NCBI RefSeq assembly: GCF_030160395.1
Contig: NZ_BSOG01000002.1
Coordinates: 248,001 to 312,000 of the forward strand
Reading direction: 5' to 3'
DNA length: 64,000 bases
Source of the DNA: Chitinimonas prasina
GTDB taxonomy: Bacteria; Pseudomonadota; Gammaproteobacteria; Burkholderiales; Chitinimonadaceae
Each line of letters starts with the position of its first letter. The first letter of the stretch is position 1. The notes under the pieces were generated by a model. That model had not been told where the DNA came from. It ran no database searches and saw only the letters and a list, made by a program, of their open reading frames with translations. Of the stretch, positions 26,570 through 34,216 are shown piece by piece. A program made the position numbers and the translations under genes.

Positions 26570-27481
26570 ATGAGTGTCACGTTCCGGCAACTGCAGCTTT
26601 TTCTCGCCTTGGCTGAGCATGGCAGCATCAGTGGGGCGGCAAGGGCGTGTCATATCACTCAGCCAACTGTCTCCATGCAGCTGCGCGAGCTAGCAGAGAA
26701 TGTGGGGTTGCCACTTCATGAGGTGATTGGTAAGCGGGTGTTCTTGACTGAGGCAGGGCGACTTCTGCAGCAGTCTGCGCAAGCCATGCAGAAGGAGTGG
26801 GAGGTGTTTGGTCAGCGTATCGATCAACTCCGCGGGCTGCAAAGGGGACGGCTGCGGGTTGCCGTGGTCAGCACCGCAAAGTACTTTGTTCCCAATCTGC
26901 TGGGTGTATTCTGCCGTCGGTATCCTGATGTCGATGTCAGCCTCTCCATTCTTAACCGGGATGGGGTCTTGCAGCGACTTCGTTCAAACGAGGACGATCT
27001 TTACGTCATGTCCAACCCGCCGCAGGATATGGATGTCACAACAGAAGTCTTCCTTTCCAACCCGCTGGTCTTGGTGGCGCACATCAATCATCCGCTCGCT
27101 TCGAGTCAGCAGATTCCACTTGCCACCCTGTTGAGTGAGCGGTTCATCCTGAGAGAGCAGGGTTCCGGTACTCGCCACGCGTGCGATCGGCACTTTGCTG
27201 CGCTGGGCCTGCAGCCGATTATTCGCATGGAGCTGGGAAGTAACGAGGCAATCAAGCATTCTGTTGCGGCCAACCTAGGGGTGTCAGTACTGTCTCGCCA
27301 CACACTGCATAGCGACCCTACGGTCGATGGTCTCGCCGTATTAGATGTGGTGGGGTTCCCGGTTGAATCGAATTGGTACATTGTTCAGCCGCGCGGCAAG
27401 CTGTTACCACCTATTGCGGCTGAGTTTTTGCGAAATTTACGTGAGCATGTAGGCGCACTACCGCGTACCGGAATCATCTGA
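26570..27481 (+). CDS. LysR-family regulator, CbbR-like
   Basis: A 303-residue LysR-type regulator. The N-terminal winged helix (MSVTFRQLQLFLALAEHGS, with AARACHITQPTVSMQLRELAE as recognition region) is followed by an effector-binding domain from about residue 90 (LRVAVVSTAKYFVPNLLGVF). This segment, with YPDVDVSLSILNRD, resembles CbbR and related regulators of carbon fixation, which suits the neighbouring bicarbonate-type permease. The ATG at 26570 fits family N-termini; a TTG 18 bases upstream is possible. It likely autoregulates and controls the divergent permease gene. Confidence 0.87.
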   Translation: MSVTFRQLQLFLALAEHGSISGAARACHITQPTVSMQLRELAENVGLPLHEVIGKRVFLTEAGRLLQQSAQAMQKEWEVFGQRIDQLRGLQRGRLRVAVVSTAKYFVPNLLGVFCRRYPDVDVSLSILNRDGVLQRLRSNEDDLYVMSNPPQDMDVTTEVFLSNPLVLVAHINHPLASSQQIPLATLLSERFILREQGSGTRHACDRHFAALGLQPIIRMELGSNEAIKHSVAANLGVSVLSRHTLHSDPTVDGLAVLDVVGFPVESNWYIVQPRGKLLPPIAAEFLRNLREHVGALPRTGII

Positions 27482-27682
27482 CGGGCCATTATTATGATAA
27501 GCGGCGCGAGGTGCGGGTAGGTTGCGTCGGTGCAAGGACATGATCGGGATTAAGCCAAAATTTGGACATTTGCTTACAAGTTAACGATAAATGAGGGATT
27601 TTAAAGTGAATGCACCACCCACTTGTACCAGGTGCTCGGCCAGCAGGAAGTAGGCCGCCACGCCGCCCTCCCGGAGGGTAGG

Positions 27683-28132
27683 TTACTTTGCGGAAGAGGG
27701 TGGCATTCGATCCGTCATCATTTGCATCATGGATTCCATCATTTCCATATGCATTTCCCTCATCTTTTGACGATCCGCCATGCAGTGGGCATTGTCATTT
27801 CCTGCGGACATGCCAGACATCCCGCTCATCTGCTTCATCATGGCCATGCCGTCTTTCATCAGCCTAAGCTGCTCCGGCATCATGCGCTGATGTTCTTCTG
27901 TGGTTTTTGCTGCAGCCATTTTTTCGCGCATAGCCCTCATGGCACGCATTTGGGTTTCCATCATATCGACGGCGCCTGAAGGTGCAGGCGTTGAAGTGGG
28001 TGGCTTTGCTGACAGACTGCTGCTGGTGGCAGTAGGGTGGTGATTCGCGTGTTCATCTTCTGCGCGCGCTAGCGAAGTCAGAAACAAGGCGGATATGGCT
28101 GCGGCAATCAAAGTGTTTCGAGATCTGAACAT
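27683..28132 (-). CDS. Periplasmic Met/His-rich protein, probable metal binding
   Basis: A 149-residue protein with a signal peptide (residues 1-24, ending SLARA) followed by DEHANHH and a Pro/Ser linker. The mature helix region is extraordinarily rich in Met (more than 20, for example MMKQMSGMSGMSAG and MHMEMMESMMQMMTD). Such Met/His-rich periplasmic proteins usually bind copper or silver. A GGGAGC site precedes the ATG. It lies with two more small exported proteins and a CopZ-like gene, which supports a metal-handling role, but it has no known enzyme neighbour. Confidence 0.7.
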   Translation of the reverse strand: MFRSRNTLIAAAISALFLTSLARAEDEHANHHPTATSSSLSAKPPTSTPAPSGAVDMMETQMRAMRAMREKMAAAKTTEEHQRMMPEQLRLMKDGMAMMKQMSGMSGMSAGNDNAHCMADRQKMREMHMEMMESMMQMMTDRMPPSSAK

Positions 28133-28368
28133 GTTGTGCTCCCTGGCGAGCTATCATCCGTGGAAGGGGGTGGGCTTGCGCTACACCATGCGGCGGGGCG
28201 CTGGGCTACTGCTCACGCACGATCTATCTTCCTCTCCCGACTCAGTCCCTCTTTGATGTAAAGCAACTTTCCCCGGATTGCTGGATTACATTTCTGTAAG
28301 CTTTCTCATGGCGGTTAGCTGCATGACAGAATGATCTGGTCACAATTTCAAACATCGCAGGAGAGTCC

Positions 28369-28797
28369 ATGAAAGCCCTCGCTCTGATGCTGAGCCTTAC
28401 GATGTCGGGCCACGCCCTTGCCGACAACACCCCTTCCCAAACGCTGGAGGACTTCCTTGCAGCCATACCGAAGGAAGACCGCGCAACCGTGGTTCGTACG
28501 CTGGATGCGAAGGCACAGATTTACGAGTCGGGCTATGTTGAGCAATCTCGAGATGAGTATCTATCTCATCACTTCGCTGCAGATGCGGAGTTTGCCCGGG
28601 CTGCAACATCCAAGGTTTTACGACGGAACACAACCCAGTCTGGCGACACTGCAGTAATTTGGTCGGAAACCGTTACCGAAGGCAGCTTAAAAGGTAAGCC
28701 GATCAAGCACTTTGGAACTGAGACCGTAGTGCTAAAGCAGATAGACGGTGCTTGGCGCATCATCCATGTGCACTGGTCGTCTCGTAAGCCATCCTGA
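28369..28797 (+). CDS. Exported NTF2/SnoaL-like protein
   Basis: A 142-residue protein with a signal peptide (MKALALMLSLTMSGHALA) and a mature domain of about 120 residues whose plan, helix-helix then strands with TVLKQIDGAWRIIHVHWSS-like ending (here VVLKQIDGAWRIIHVHWSS), is typical of DUF4440/SnoaL NTF2-like folds. The function of exported members is mostly unknown. AGGAGAG precedes the ATG. It is divergent from the Met-rich gene upstream and convergent with the next gene. Confidence 0.7.
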   Translation: MKALALMLSLTMSGHALADNTPSQTLEDFLAAIPKEDRATVVRTLDAKAQIYESGYVEQSRDEYLSHHFAADAEFARAATSKVLRRNTTQSGDTAVIWSETVTEGSLKGKPIKHFGTETVVLKQIDGAWRIIHVHWSSRKPS

Positions 28798-28846
28798 TGG
28801 CTGAGTACGCTGGCGCTTGCCTTTGGCCCGCGCCAGCGCTGGCTTA

Positions 28847-29365
28847 TCAGTTGCGGTTACGGTTGGTGTGAACACTGAAGGTCAGCATGTGGTCCTGGAT
28901 GGTTCCATCCATGCCAACAAAGGCGGCGCTCACGGTCGAAGTACGGAATGTGCTGAACTTCCAGCCAAACTTCTGGCTCTGGCCCGCTGCAATTTGCACC
29001 GCGTGGAAATCCTTGCTCGCGCTGTCAGCGTTGTTGCGGTACAGGCTGGCAAACTCTTCAATAGCGGCCTTGTCTCCTACCACAAAGGCGATGGGCTGCT
29101 TGCTGCTGTTCTTCAGGTCGAACCCCAATACTTCATTCTCTTCGACCCCCGCGGCCTTGCCGTTCAGCTTGCCCGCACTGGTTAGCTCCAGCGCCAGCTT
29201 GCGCTCTGCATGATGGGCATCGGCCGGCTGGCCAAAGGTGACGTCCCCATTGGTACGTGCCTGCTCACTTCCTGCGTGGGAATGCTTGTAGCCATGATCA
29301 CCGGCTTGAGCTACGGTAAAACCGAGCGTAGCGATCAGAGTGGTGAAAACGAGTCGCGATGCCAT
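28847..29365 (-). CDS. Exported hypothetical protein, cupredoxin-like pattern
   Basis: A 172-residue protein with a signal peptide (cleavage after VAQA) and a His-rich mature start (GDHGYKHSHAGSEQ, later ADAHHAER). The remainder is strand-rich (LALELTSAGKLNG, LGFDLKNSSKQPIAFVVGD), like cupredoxin-type metal proteins, but a complete copper ligand set is not clear. AGGAG seven bases upstream supports the start. Neighbouring genes suggest periplasmic metal binding; this is inference. Confidence 0.6.
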   Translation of the reverse strand: MASRLVFTTLIATLGFTVAQAGDHGYKHSHAGSEQARTNGDVTFGQPADAHHAERKLALELTSAGKLNGKAAGVEENEVLGFDLKNSSKQPIAFVVGDKAAIEEFASLYRNNADSASKDFHAVQIAAGQSQKFGWKFSTFRTSTVSAAFVGMDGTIQDHMLTFSVHTNRNRN

Positions 29366-29562
29366 GATAATCTCCTAGAGTAGTGGCTTGTCACACAGCA
29401 CGTGCGCTATGCCATGTGCTGTTGAAGCCATTCTGGTGGAGATCACCCGACAGAAGCCTGACGCAAGGGTTACAGTTCTGCAATCGTGTATTGGGGTCGA
29501 CGACCTCCGGGCCTGCGTCATCTGGTAAGCACTTAACGCTTGTCGGCTTGCGCCAATCCCTC

Positions 29563-29592
29563 TTGATTCGGAGAACGAACGTTCTCTAGAAT
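29563..29592 (+). promoter_or_regulatory. Promoter with an operator filling its spacer
   Basis: TTGATT (29563-29568) and TAGAAT (29587-29592) form a -35/-10 pair with an 18-base spacer. The spacer contains the inverted repeat GAGAACG, AA, CGTTCTC (29571-29586). The start codon follows at 29599, about where transcription would begin, so the mRNA is probably leaderless. A repressor binding the repeat would block the promoter. The core GAAC-N4-GTTC resembles LexA boxes of the Gram-positive type. Confidence 0.6.
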
Positions 29593-29598
29593 TGCATC

Positions 29599-29931
29599 AT
29601 GAATCCCGACCTGACTGCAGATGAAGTACTGCGCAAACTCATGACGTTCCGCCGTTGGGAGTACGTGCCTTTTCACTACGGTCAGCAGTGGGTTTTGCAT
29701 GACAGCCATGGCAGGCATATCGCCACGCATCTTCCGAAGCAATGCGGCCCTAAGTTGGCAGCGGCACAGACTATGTGGGCGCATCTTACCTACATGGCTT
29801 CTAAGCAAGATTTGACCGCTGAGCAGTACCAACTGCTCGCGCGTGCTGCTGTGCGGGATGTGTATTCACGGTATGGAAAGATTGGCATGCCGCCGACTAA
29901 ACCCGCCTATTGGATCAAGGATGAGCTATGA
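29599..29931 (+). CDS. Hypothetical protein, first gene of a two-gene unit
   Basis: A 110-residue soluble protein, rich in Tyr, Trp and His (FRRWEYVPFHYGQQWVLHDS), with no signal peptide. I do not recognise the family. No ribosome-binding site is present upstream of the ATG, which fits a leaderless transcript from the promoter at 29563-29592. The stop overlaps the next start (ATGA), so the two genes are translationally coupled. The operator in the promoter suggests tight repression. Confidence 0.6.
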   Translation: MNPDLTADEVLRKLMTFRRWEYVPFHYGQQWVLHDSHGRHIATHLPKQCGPKLAAAQTMWAHLTYMASKQDLTAEQYQLLARAAVRDVYSRYGKIGMPPTKPAYWIKDEL

Positions 29932-30149
29932 GCCATGACATTCAGTACCCACAGTTTCTGTACCAGTTCAGGGCTACTAACAAGGTGACTGGCAGGCGCT
30001 ACACCACTCGGTATCACCTGACGGATCAGGATGCGGCAGAGCGTTTGATCGACCCTGTGCGAATCGACACAACACGGCAGGTCGTTGAGGGTCCTGGCGG
30101 CTATACCAGTGATTTTCTTAGGGGCGTCTCCTGGCGCCATAGTGAGTAG
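29928..30149 (+). CDS. Hypothetical protein, second gene of a two-gene unit
   Basis: A 73-residue protein (MSHDIQYPQFLYQFRATNKV, then TTRYHLTDQDAAERLIDP). It overlaps the upstream gene by four bases. The pattern Y/F-x-F-R-A-T-N-K-V-T-G-R-x-Y-T-T-R-Y looks like a small beta-sheet domain followed by a helix. I know no family. Its tight coupling to the upstream unknown suggests a shared function. Confidence 0.55.
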   Translation: MSHDIQYPQFLYQFRATNKVTGRRYTTRYHLTDQDAAERLIDPVRIDTTRQVVEGPGGYTSDFLRGVSWRHSE

Positions 30150-30364
30150 GGGCTTGGGAGGACTGACGGCCACGCGCGTCTCTCGAAAGGGATGGGGAGG
30201 GGGTAAAGAGCCTGCGCAGCCAGAACAAATGCCGCCCATGAGCATGGTGTTCAAGTCCAAGGATCCGGCACTCCTAAGCAAGGTGAAGCGCTTGACCTTG
30301 TCACTATGGCAAGCTTCAGCATCTGGCTACGGTCGGTTTGACCGGTAGAAGTTAGGAGACGGAC

Positions 30365-30565
30365 ATGCAAGTATTTCAGGTGGAAGGCATGGATTGTGGC
30401 AGCTGTATGGCCAAGGTGATGCGTGCGGTGCAATCACTCGACCCAAAAGCCAAAGTGGATATCGAATTTACCAGTGGTCGGGTGGCGGTTGAAACCGATG
30501 AGTCGAGTGAGGCCATATGTGAGGTGATCGCTGAGTACGGGTACACGGTCACACCACGGGTCTAG
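30365..30565 (+). CDS. CopZ-like heavy-metal-associated (HMA) protein
   Basis: A 66-residue single HMA domain with metal-binding motif GMDCGSC (residues 8-14), the ferredoxin-like beta-alpha-beta pattern and a YGYTV end. Such proteins carry copper (or another soft metal) in the cytoplasm to P-type ATPases or regulators. TAGGAGA upstream of the ATG supports the start. No CopA or CueR gene is adjacent within the window, so partners are elsewhere. Confidence 0.85.
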   Translation: MQVFQVEGMDCGSCMAKVMRAVQSLDPKAKVDIEFTSGRVAVETDESSEAICEVIAEYGYTVTPRV

Positions 30566-30884
30566 TCAAGCGCCCACGTTGAAGATGGTTGTGATGGGCA
30601 CGCGCGCTGGCGGTAAGCAGCGCCTGCTGCGTGTGCCCACATTCCAGGGGCGCTGGGCCGGCAGCCTTTGCTCGGTCTTTCTAGCTGGCGCTTGAAGTCA
30701 TCAGATCAGGCCCAACGCCAAGGTGTCGGGACGGCTTCCAGGCCTTGGCCTCGCGGTCAATATGAAGGACTGCGGCTTGATTCACACAGGGGCAAAACGA
30801 TTTTATGTGACACGTCACAAAACCTCATGAAAAGCCCAGCGAGCCAGGCTGTTGGATGAGGAGGCATTCACCATGCTGGATCTT
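30566..30884 (+). other. Intergenic stretch up to the prophage boundary
   Basis: About 320 bases with no supported gene. It holds a GC-rich two-part hairpin at 30596-30638 (GGGCAC/GTGCCC outside, GCGCTG/CAGCGC inside), possibly the end of the CopZ-like transcript, and an inverted repeat GTGAC-AC-GTCAC at 30807-30818. A strong GAGGAGG followed by ATG at 30873 opens only a 35-codon frame that runs across the prophage junction. Confidence 0.4.
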
Positions 30885-30912
30885 ACTTTACATAATAAAC
30901 ATTGCCTCAACG
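30885..30912 (+). repeat. Left prophage junction, dif-type site with one intact arm
   Basis: Host-side arm ACTTTACATAA, centre TAAACA, phage-side arm TTGCCTCAACG. Read on the other strand, the host arm is a good XerD arm (TTATGTAAAGT) and the phage arm a poor XerC arm. It pairs with the site at 38863-38890. Confidence 0.75.
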
Positions 30913-31301
30913 ATCTGGACGGCGTGGTTCGTACCATGCGCGAGGGCGTTGTTTATTGTTGCTGCTGCGGCGTCGCCTGAACCAAAAGGGGACATAAGCA
31001 TCCCCATGGCTGTCGCCGCCACCAGCACTTTCTTGTAGCTTCCAGTCTCCAGAATCTTCTCGAAAAACGCCTTCACCTCGGGGCGTTTGTCTCGCTCGGC
31101 CTCGATGATGGCCATGATTTCCATGACGTCCCGTCCTGTGATTTCACCCAGGCGCCAGATTGCGTAAAGGTCGGGCTCTCCTTTTCCGTTCCGCCAGTTT
31201 GTCAGTCGCTGCAGGTATGTACCCAGCTCTCCCGCTAGCTTTGTGTCCTCTGTGGTGCCTAGGCGGGTCTTTGCTTCGTCTAGCACATCATTGATTTTCA
31301 T
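30888..31301 (-). CDS. Phage regulator-like protein (DUF3693 type)
   Basis: A 137-residue protein on the minus strand at the left end of the prophage. Its N-terminal half (MKINDVLDEAKTRLGTTEDT, then LAGELGTYLQRLTNWRNGKG) is a Cro/C1-like helix-turn-helix of the DUF3693 kind found in inoviruses. The C-terminus contains a hydrophobic stretch (VLVAATAMGMLMSPFGSG). I chose the ATG at 31301, preceded by GGAGC. The stop codon lies inside the left att site. It is divergent from the phage replication genes across a three-operator region, which fits a lysogeny or copy-control repressor. Confidence 0.72.
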   Translation of the reverse strand: MKINDVLDEAKTRLGTTEDTKLAGELGTYLQRLTNWRNGKGEPDLYAIWRLGEITGRDVMEIMAIIEAERDKRPEVKAFFEKILETGSYKKVLVAATAMGMLMSPFGSGDAAAATINNALAHGTNHAVQIVEAMFIM

Positions 31302-31312
31302 ACGGGCTCCGC

Positions 31313-31369
31313 TCAACTTTTGTTGACTCAACAAAAGTTTGGTGGTTACTATCGCTCAACTTTTGTTGA
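31313..31369. promoter_or_regulatory. Three phage operators between divergent genes
   Basis: The motif TCAACTTTTGTTGA occurs at 31313-31326 and 31356-31369, and its reverse form TCAACAAAAGTT at 31328-31339. The core is CAAC-N4-GTTG. Three sites around the divergent start region are the layout of a phage genetic switch. Confidence 0.7.
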
Positions 31370-31385
31370 TCGGAAGATAACACAA

Positions 31386-31553
31386 ATGCCCGCCGTAGAC
31401 GCGCAGACGCCCCGCCAAGCCTCTAACACAAACGTGTTCGTCAAAATCACGCCCGCGATGCGTGATGCCGCTAACGCGCTTGCTGTCGCTCTCGATCTGA
31501 CTGAAGAGCGCGCTCTTGCCGCCCTGGTCGAAGCGCTGGGCGAGGCTCACTGA
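31386..31553 (+). CDS. Small phage protein, possible DNA-binding
   Basis: A 55-residue protein just before Rep, overlapping its start (the last base of the TGA stop is the A of the rep ATG). It contains SNTNVFVKITPAMRDAANAL and TEERALAALVEALGE, a strand followed by two helices, as in ribbon-helix-helix proteins. I take the ATG at 31386; the longer open frame would run through the operators. Probably an early regulator; function unproven. Confidence 0.55.
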   Translation: MPAVDAQTPRQASNTNVFVKITPAMRDAANALAVALDLTEERALAALVEALGEAH

Positions 31554-32998
31554 TGGCCCGTCAGTCCAAACCCCACGCCGCTTATAACCGCGCTGAGGCT
31601 GCTGAACGCGCCAGGATTAAGCGCGAAAGCGCCACGGCACTTTCAGTTCATCAGGTAGCTGCTCAGCTCGGCGCCCGCAAGGCTGTCATAGCCTTGGCCG
31701 CCGAACGTGCCCGGTTGGTCGATAGCCAACGTGAGGCTGTGACTGCGGCCGGGGGAGCGTCAGCGACCACGGCGCAGGCAAAGCCGGCGCCGGCTTCCCC
31801 CACTAGTAACACGGGGGGAAAGGGTCAGCAGGGTGGCAAAGCCCTGAATGTCCAGCTGGTTACGGATGGTCGTAAAACTAAGGTCGTTTCCGTTCGGGAC
31901 AACAGTGCTAGTGGTCAATGCGCCATGATCGACACTCTTAGCGTGGTGTTCCATATAGACACTTTGCGTCGGATGGCTCCGCTCAACAGGGCCGTTGAGG
32001 GTGGCACTGATGAGGACACTGACGATCTGATCATCAGCTTTCACCAGACGTTCCAGGCCATTTTCGGGGTGGCGATAACGCGCAGGAATGCGTCGGGACG
32101 GAACTACTATCGCAACAGTTACGAAATTGGCGAGGGCCTTGGCCATGTCGGTATAGGCGGTAACCAAGACACGGTGCAGATACACCTGGACGGCAAGGGG
32201 TGCCTATTGGCTGATGAGGGCTGGGAACAGCGCCTCCATGACTGGCTTACGAAAACCGCTGTATCCCCACGTATCACGCGTATCGATTTGGCTCACGATG
32301 ATTTCCAGGGGGATATCACCGTTGACCACATGTTTGTCGCTTATCAGCAGGGCATGTTTACCAATGGTGGCAGGCCACCAAAGGGCGAGCTTCGCGGTGA
32401 CTGGATAGAGCCTGATGGCTCGGGTCGTACCTTGTATGTGGGTTCTCGAGAAAACGGTTTGCTTTACCGGGGATACGAAAAGGGCAGGGAACAGGGTGAC
32501 CGCGAAAGCCCCTGGGTTCGTCATGAGCTGCAGCTTGGCAATAAGTGCCGGGTTATTCCGCTAAATGCCTTGGTGTTTCCGGGACAGTATTTTGCCGGGG
32601 CTTATGCTGCCCTTCACCAGTTTGCAGACGTACAGGTTCGTATCGAGACTGAACGCAAATCAGCTGAGGCCAGCCTTGCCCACGTCACTTCTACGGCAAA
32701 GAATCAGGTTGGCCGCGCCATAAACCTGCTGTTGGATATTTACCGCGACCCGGCAAAGGTCGTGGCTGAGTTGATACGTGAGGGCTATCCCAAGGCGTTC
32801 AAGCATCACCAGGGCGATCATTGGACACCCATGACGACAGACGCTGTTCCGTCTGAAATCATCGCGTATGAAAAGGCATTTAATGATCAGTGGCCCTCAG
32901 TGCAAACTGCTACAGGGTGGCATTCAATTCCTACCCATGCGCTGAGTAATGAAGAAAACTTCAACCACATTTATATAGATCGCCTGAAGCCGACTTAA
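31553..32998 (+). CDS. Filamentous phage replication initiation protein (Rep_trans family)
   Basis: A 481-residue replication initiator of the Rep_trans type (as in RstA-like inovirus proteins), which nicks the replicative form to start rolling-circle replication. The N-terminal 110 residues are a charged, low-complexity extension. The catalytic domain starts near CAMIDTLSVVFHID, with ITRIDLAHDDFQGD and TLYVGSRENGLLYRGYEKG, followed by SPWVRHELQLGNK, a conserved block of the family. It is the first large plus-strand gene behind the operator region. Confidence 0.88.
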   Translation: MARQSKPHAAYNRAEAAERARIKRESATALSVHQVAAQLGARKAVIALAAERARLVDSQREAVTAAGGASATTAQAKPAPASPTSNTGGKGQQGGKALNVQLVTDGRKTKVVSVRDNSASGQCAMIDTLSVVFHIDTLRRMAPLNRAVEGGTDEDTDDLIISFHQTFQAIFGVAITRRNASGRNYYRNSYEIGEGLGHVGIGGNQDTVQIHLDGKGCLLADEGWEQRLHDWLTKTAVSPRITRIDLAHDDFQGDITVDHMFVAYQQGMFTNGGRPPKGELRGDWIEPDGSGRTLYVGSRENGLLYRGYEKGREQGDRESPWVRHELQLGNKCRVIPLNALVFPGQYFAGAYAALHQFADVQVRIETERKSAEASLAHVTSTAKNQVGRAINLLLDIYRDPAKVVAELIREGYPKAFKHHQGDHWTPMTTDAVPSEIIAYEKAFNDQWPSVQTATGWHSIPTHALSNEENFNHIYIDRLKPT

Positions 32999-33065
32999 CA
33001 GAATTCATCCCTCCGGCTTATAGGCCGACCGGGCAAAGGGATTATTAGGCCGTTAGGAAAATACA

Positions 33066-33398
33066 ATGCGTTTTACTACTAAAGCAACAGTTCGCGGCAT
33101 GAAACGGGGCAAGGGCGATTATGAGGGCGTTGAATACGATTACACTCGTATTTATGTCGATCAGTCCCTCGATGGTACTAAGGGTGATGCTATCGGCTCC
33201 GCAACCGAGGCGTATCAGATTGGTTCGTCTGAGGCATACACGCAATTTTCTAAGCTCCCGTTCCCGCATGAGGCGGAGCTTGATATGGAATTGGTCACTA
33301 GCGGCAAGGTTTCGAAAACGGTTTGCGTTGGCTATCGCCCCCTGGTGAGTTCCGCCTCCCAGCCGGCCAAGTCGCCAGCGCAAACGCGTGAGCAATGA
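33066..33398 (+). CDS. Phage single-stranded DNA-binding protein (pV-like)
   Basis: A 110-residue protein in the usual place of the inovirus ssDNA-binding protein, directly after Rep. It has the small beta-barrel look (MRFTTKATVRGMKRGKGDYE, VEYDYTRIYVDQSLDG) and a Pro/Gln-rich acidic tail. Such proteins coat progeny single strands before packaging. Assignment is by position, size and pattern. The stop overlaps the next gene by four bases. Confidence 0.72.
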   Translation: MRFTTKATVRGMKRGKGDYEGVEYDYTRIYVDQSLDGTKGDAIGSATEAYQIGSSEAYTQFSKLPFPHEAELDMELVTSGKVSKTVCVGYRPLVSSASQPAKSPAQTREQ

Positions 33399-33628
33399 CA
33401 TTTAAGCAATGCTGGGTAGTGCAGTCGATTCGGCGTGGTCTTTTCCTAAAACCGGGGCGGGAACCCGGTGATGTGGATACCACTGAATTGATTGCACAGG
33501 CGGGTTGGTTTGATAGTGAGAGAGCGGCGCTTGATACCGCAGTCGATCATTTAGACCCGCATGATTTTTTGTTGTTTTCGTTTTGGGTGCCGTCTAACGA
33601 CATTCGCTTAGAACGCATGTATGAATAG
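33395..33628 (+). CDS. Small phage hypothetical protein
   Basis: A 77-residue acidic protein (MTFKQCWVVQSIRRGLFLKP, then WFDSERAALDTAVDHLD and FSFWVPSNDI). It overlaps the ssDNA-binding protein gene (ATGA), so it belongs to the replication module. No recognised family. Confidence 0.55.
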   Translation: MTFKQCWVVQSIRRGLFLKPGREPGDVDTTELIAQAGWFDSERAALDTAVDHLDPHDFLLFSFWVPSNDIRLERMYE

Positions 33629-33631
33629 TAG

Positions 33632-33677
33632 GCGTTTTAAACACTGCCGGTTAGTGATAGCTGGCAGTATTAAACCG
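33632..33677 (+). repeat. Long imperfect hairpin between phage modules
   Basis: The strand reads GCGTTTTAAACACTGCC on one side and GGCAGTATTAAACCGC on the other. The inner six pairs (ACTGCC/GGCAGT) are perfect and the outer arm pairs with a few mismatches. It lies between the replication genes and the virion genes and could be a transcript end, a packaging signal or an origin hairpin. Confidence 0.4.
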
Positions 33678-33697
33678 CTTTAAAAAAACGAGCTGAT

Positions 33698-33928
33698 ATG
33701 ATAGAGAAACGATTAACTGATGATATGGTGATTGAATTGACATTCAGCCAGAAAACTGTTGAATCCGTCATTATTAAGAGTTGCCCTCACTGTCATGGTC
33801 TCGGCGAGGATACCCACGGTGAAACCTGTGTGCATTGCTGCGGTCGTGGTGACATTACGGTTGTGCCGTGTCCCCGTTGTGGCGGCGCTGGTTGCGATGA
33901 CTGCGATTACAGTGGTGAGGCGTCCTAA
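33698..33928 (+). CDS. DnaJ-type zinc-finger mini-protein in the phage
   Basis: A 76-residue protein with four Cys pairs: CPHCHG, CVHCCG, CPRCGG and CDDCDY (residues 28-70), the CxxCxG arrangement of the DnaJ zinc-binding region without any J domain. The N-terminal 25 residues form a strand-rich unit. It should bind two zinc ions. Its role is unknown: protein folding or disulfide chaperoning of virion proteins, or regulation, are options. The stop overlaps the next start. Confidence 0.72.
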   Translation: MIEKRLTDDMVIELTFSQKTVESVIIKSCPHCHGLGEDTHGETCVHCCGRGDITVVPCPRCGGAGCDDCDYSGEAS

Positions 33929-34206
33929 TGGCGCTATGCGCTGAACTTCAGCCGGGTATGACGGGCAACGTACCAGTAAAAGGCGGCGGCCAGCCTGCAT
34001 ACGTACTGATACCTAACCAGTTAAGTCCGGAACAATGTACAGGTTATCTATTGCTTGATAGGTCTGATATGTCTGCGCTTTCTTCTTGGGCAAAGTGGGG
34101 CAATCTGACTTGGCAGGACGGTTCTTTAATTGCGTTAGCCATTGGGGGCGTGTGGCTTACCGCATGGGGTATTAAACGCCTTACAACCATGTTTGACTTT
34201 GAATAA
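33928..34206 (+). CDS. Small phage protein with C-terminal membrane segment
   Basis: A 92-residue protein with an N-terminal soluble part (NVPVKGGGQPAYVLIPNQLS) and a membrane helix near the end (IALAIGGVWLTAWGIKRL). In related inoviruses a protein of this shape precedes the major coat gene and may be a minor virion or assembly protein. The assignment rests on position and topology. Confidence 0.55.
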   Translation: MALCAELQPGMTGNVPVKGGGQPAYVLIPNQLSPEQCTGYLLLDRSDMSALSSWAKWGNLTWQDGSLIALAIGGVWLTAWGIKRLTTMFDFE

Positions 34207-34216
34207 AGGAACACAA

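Noticed and set aside
30873-30980. A 35-codon frame with a strong GAGGAGG ribosome-binding site across the left prophage junction
   Set aside because: The downstream part is phage DNA and the product has no features (it ends in a Cys run). It may be the start of a host gene cut by integration, but joining it to the right-hand flank gives no recognisable protein.
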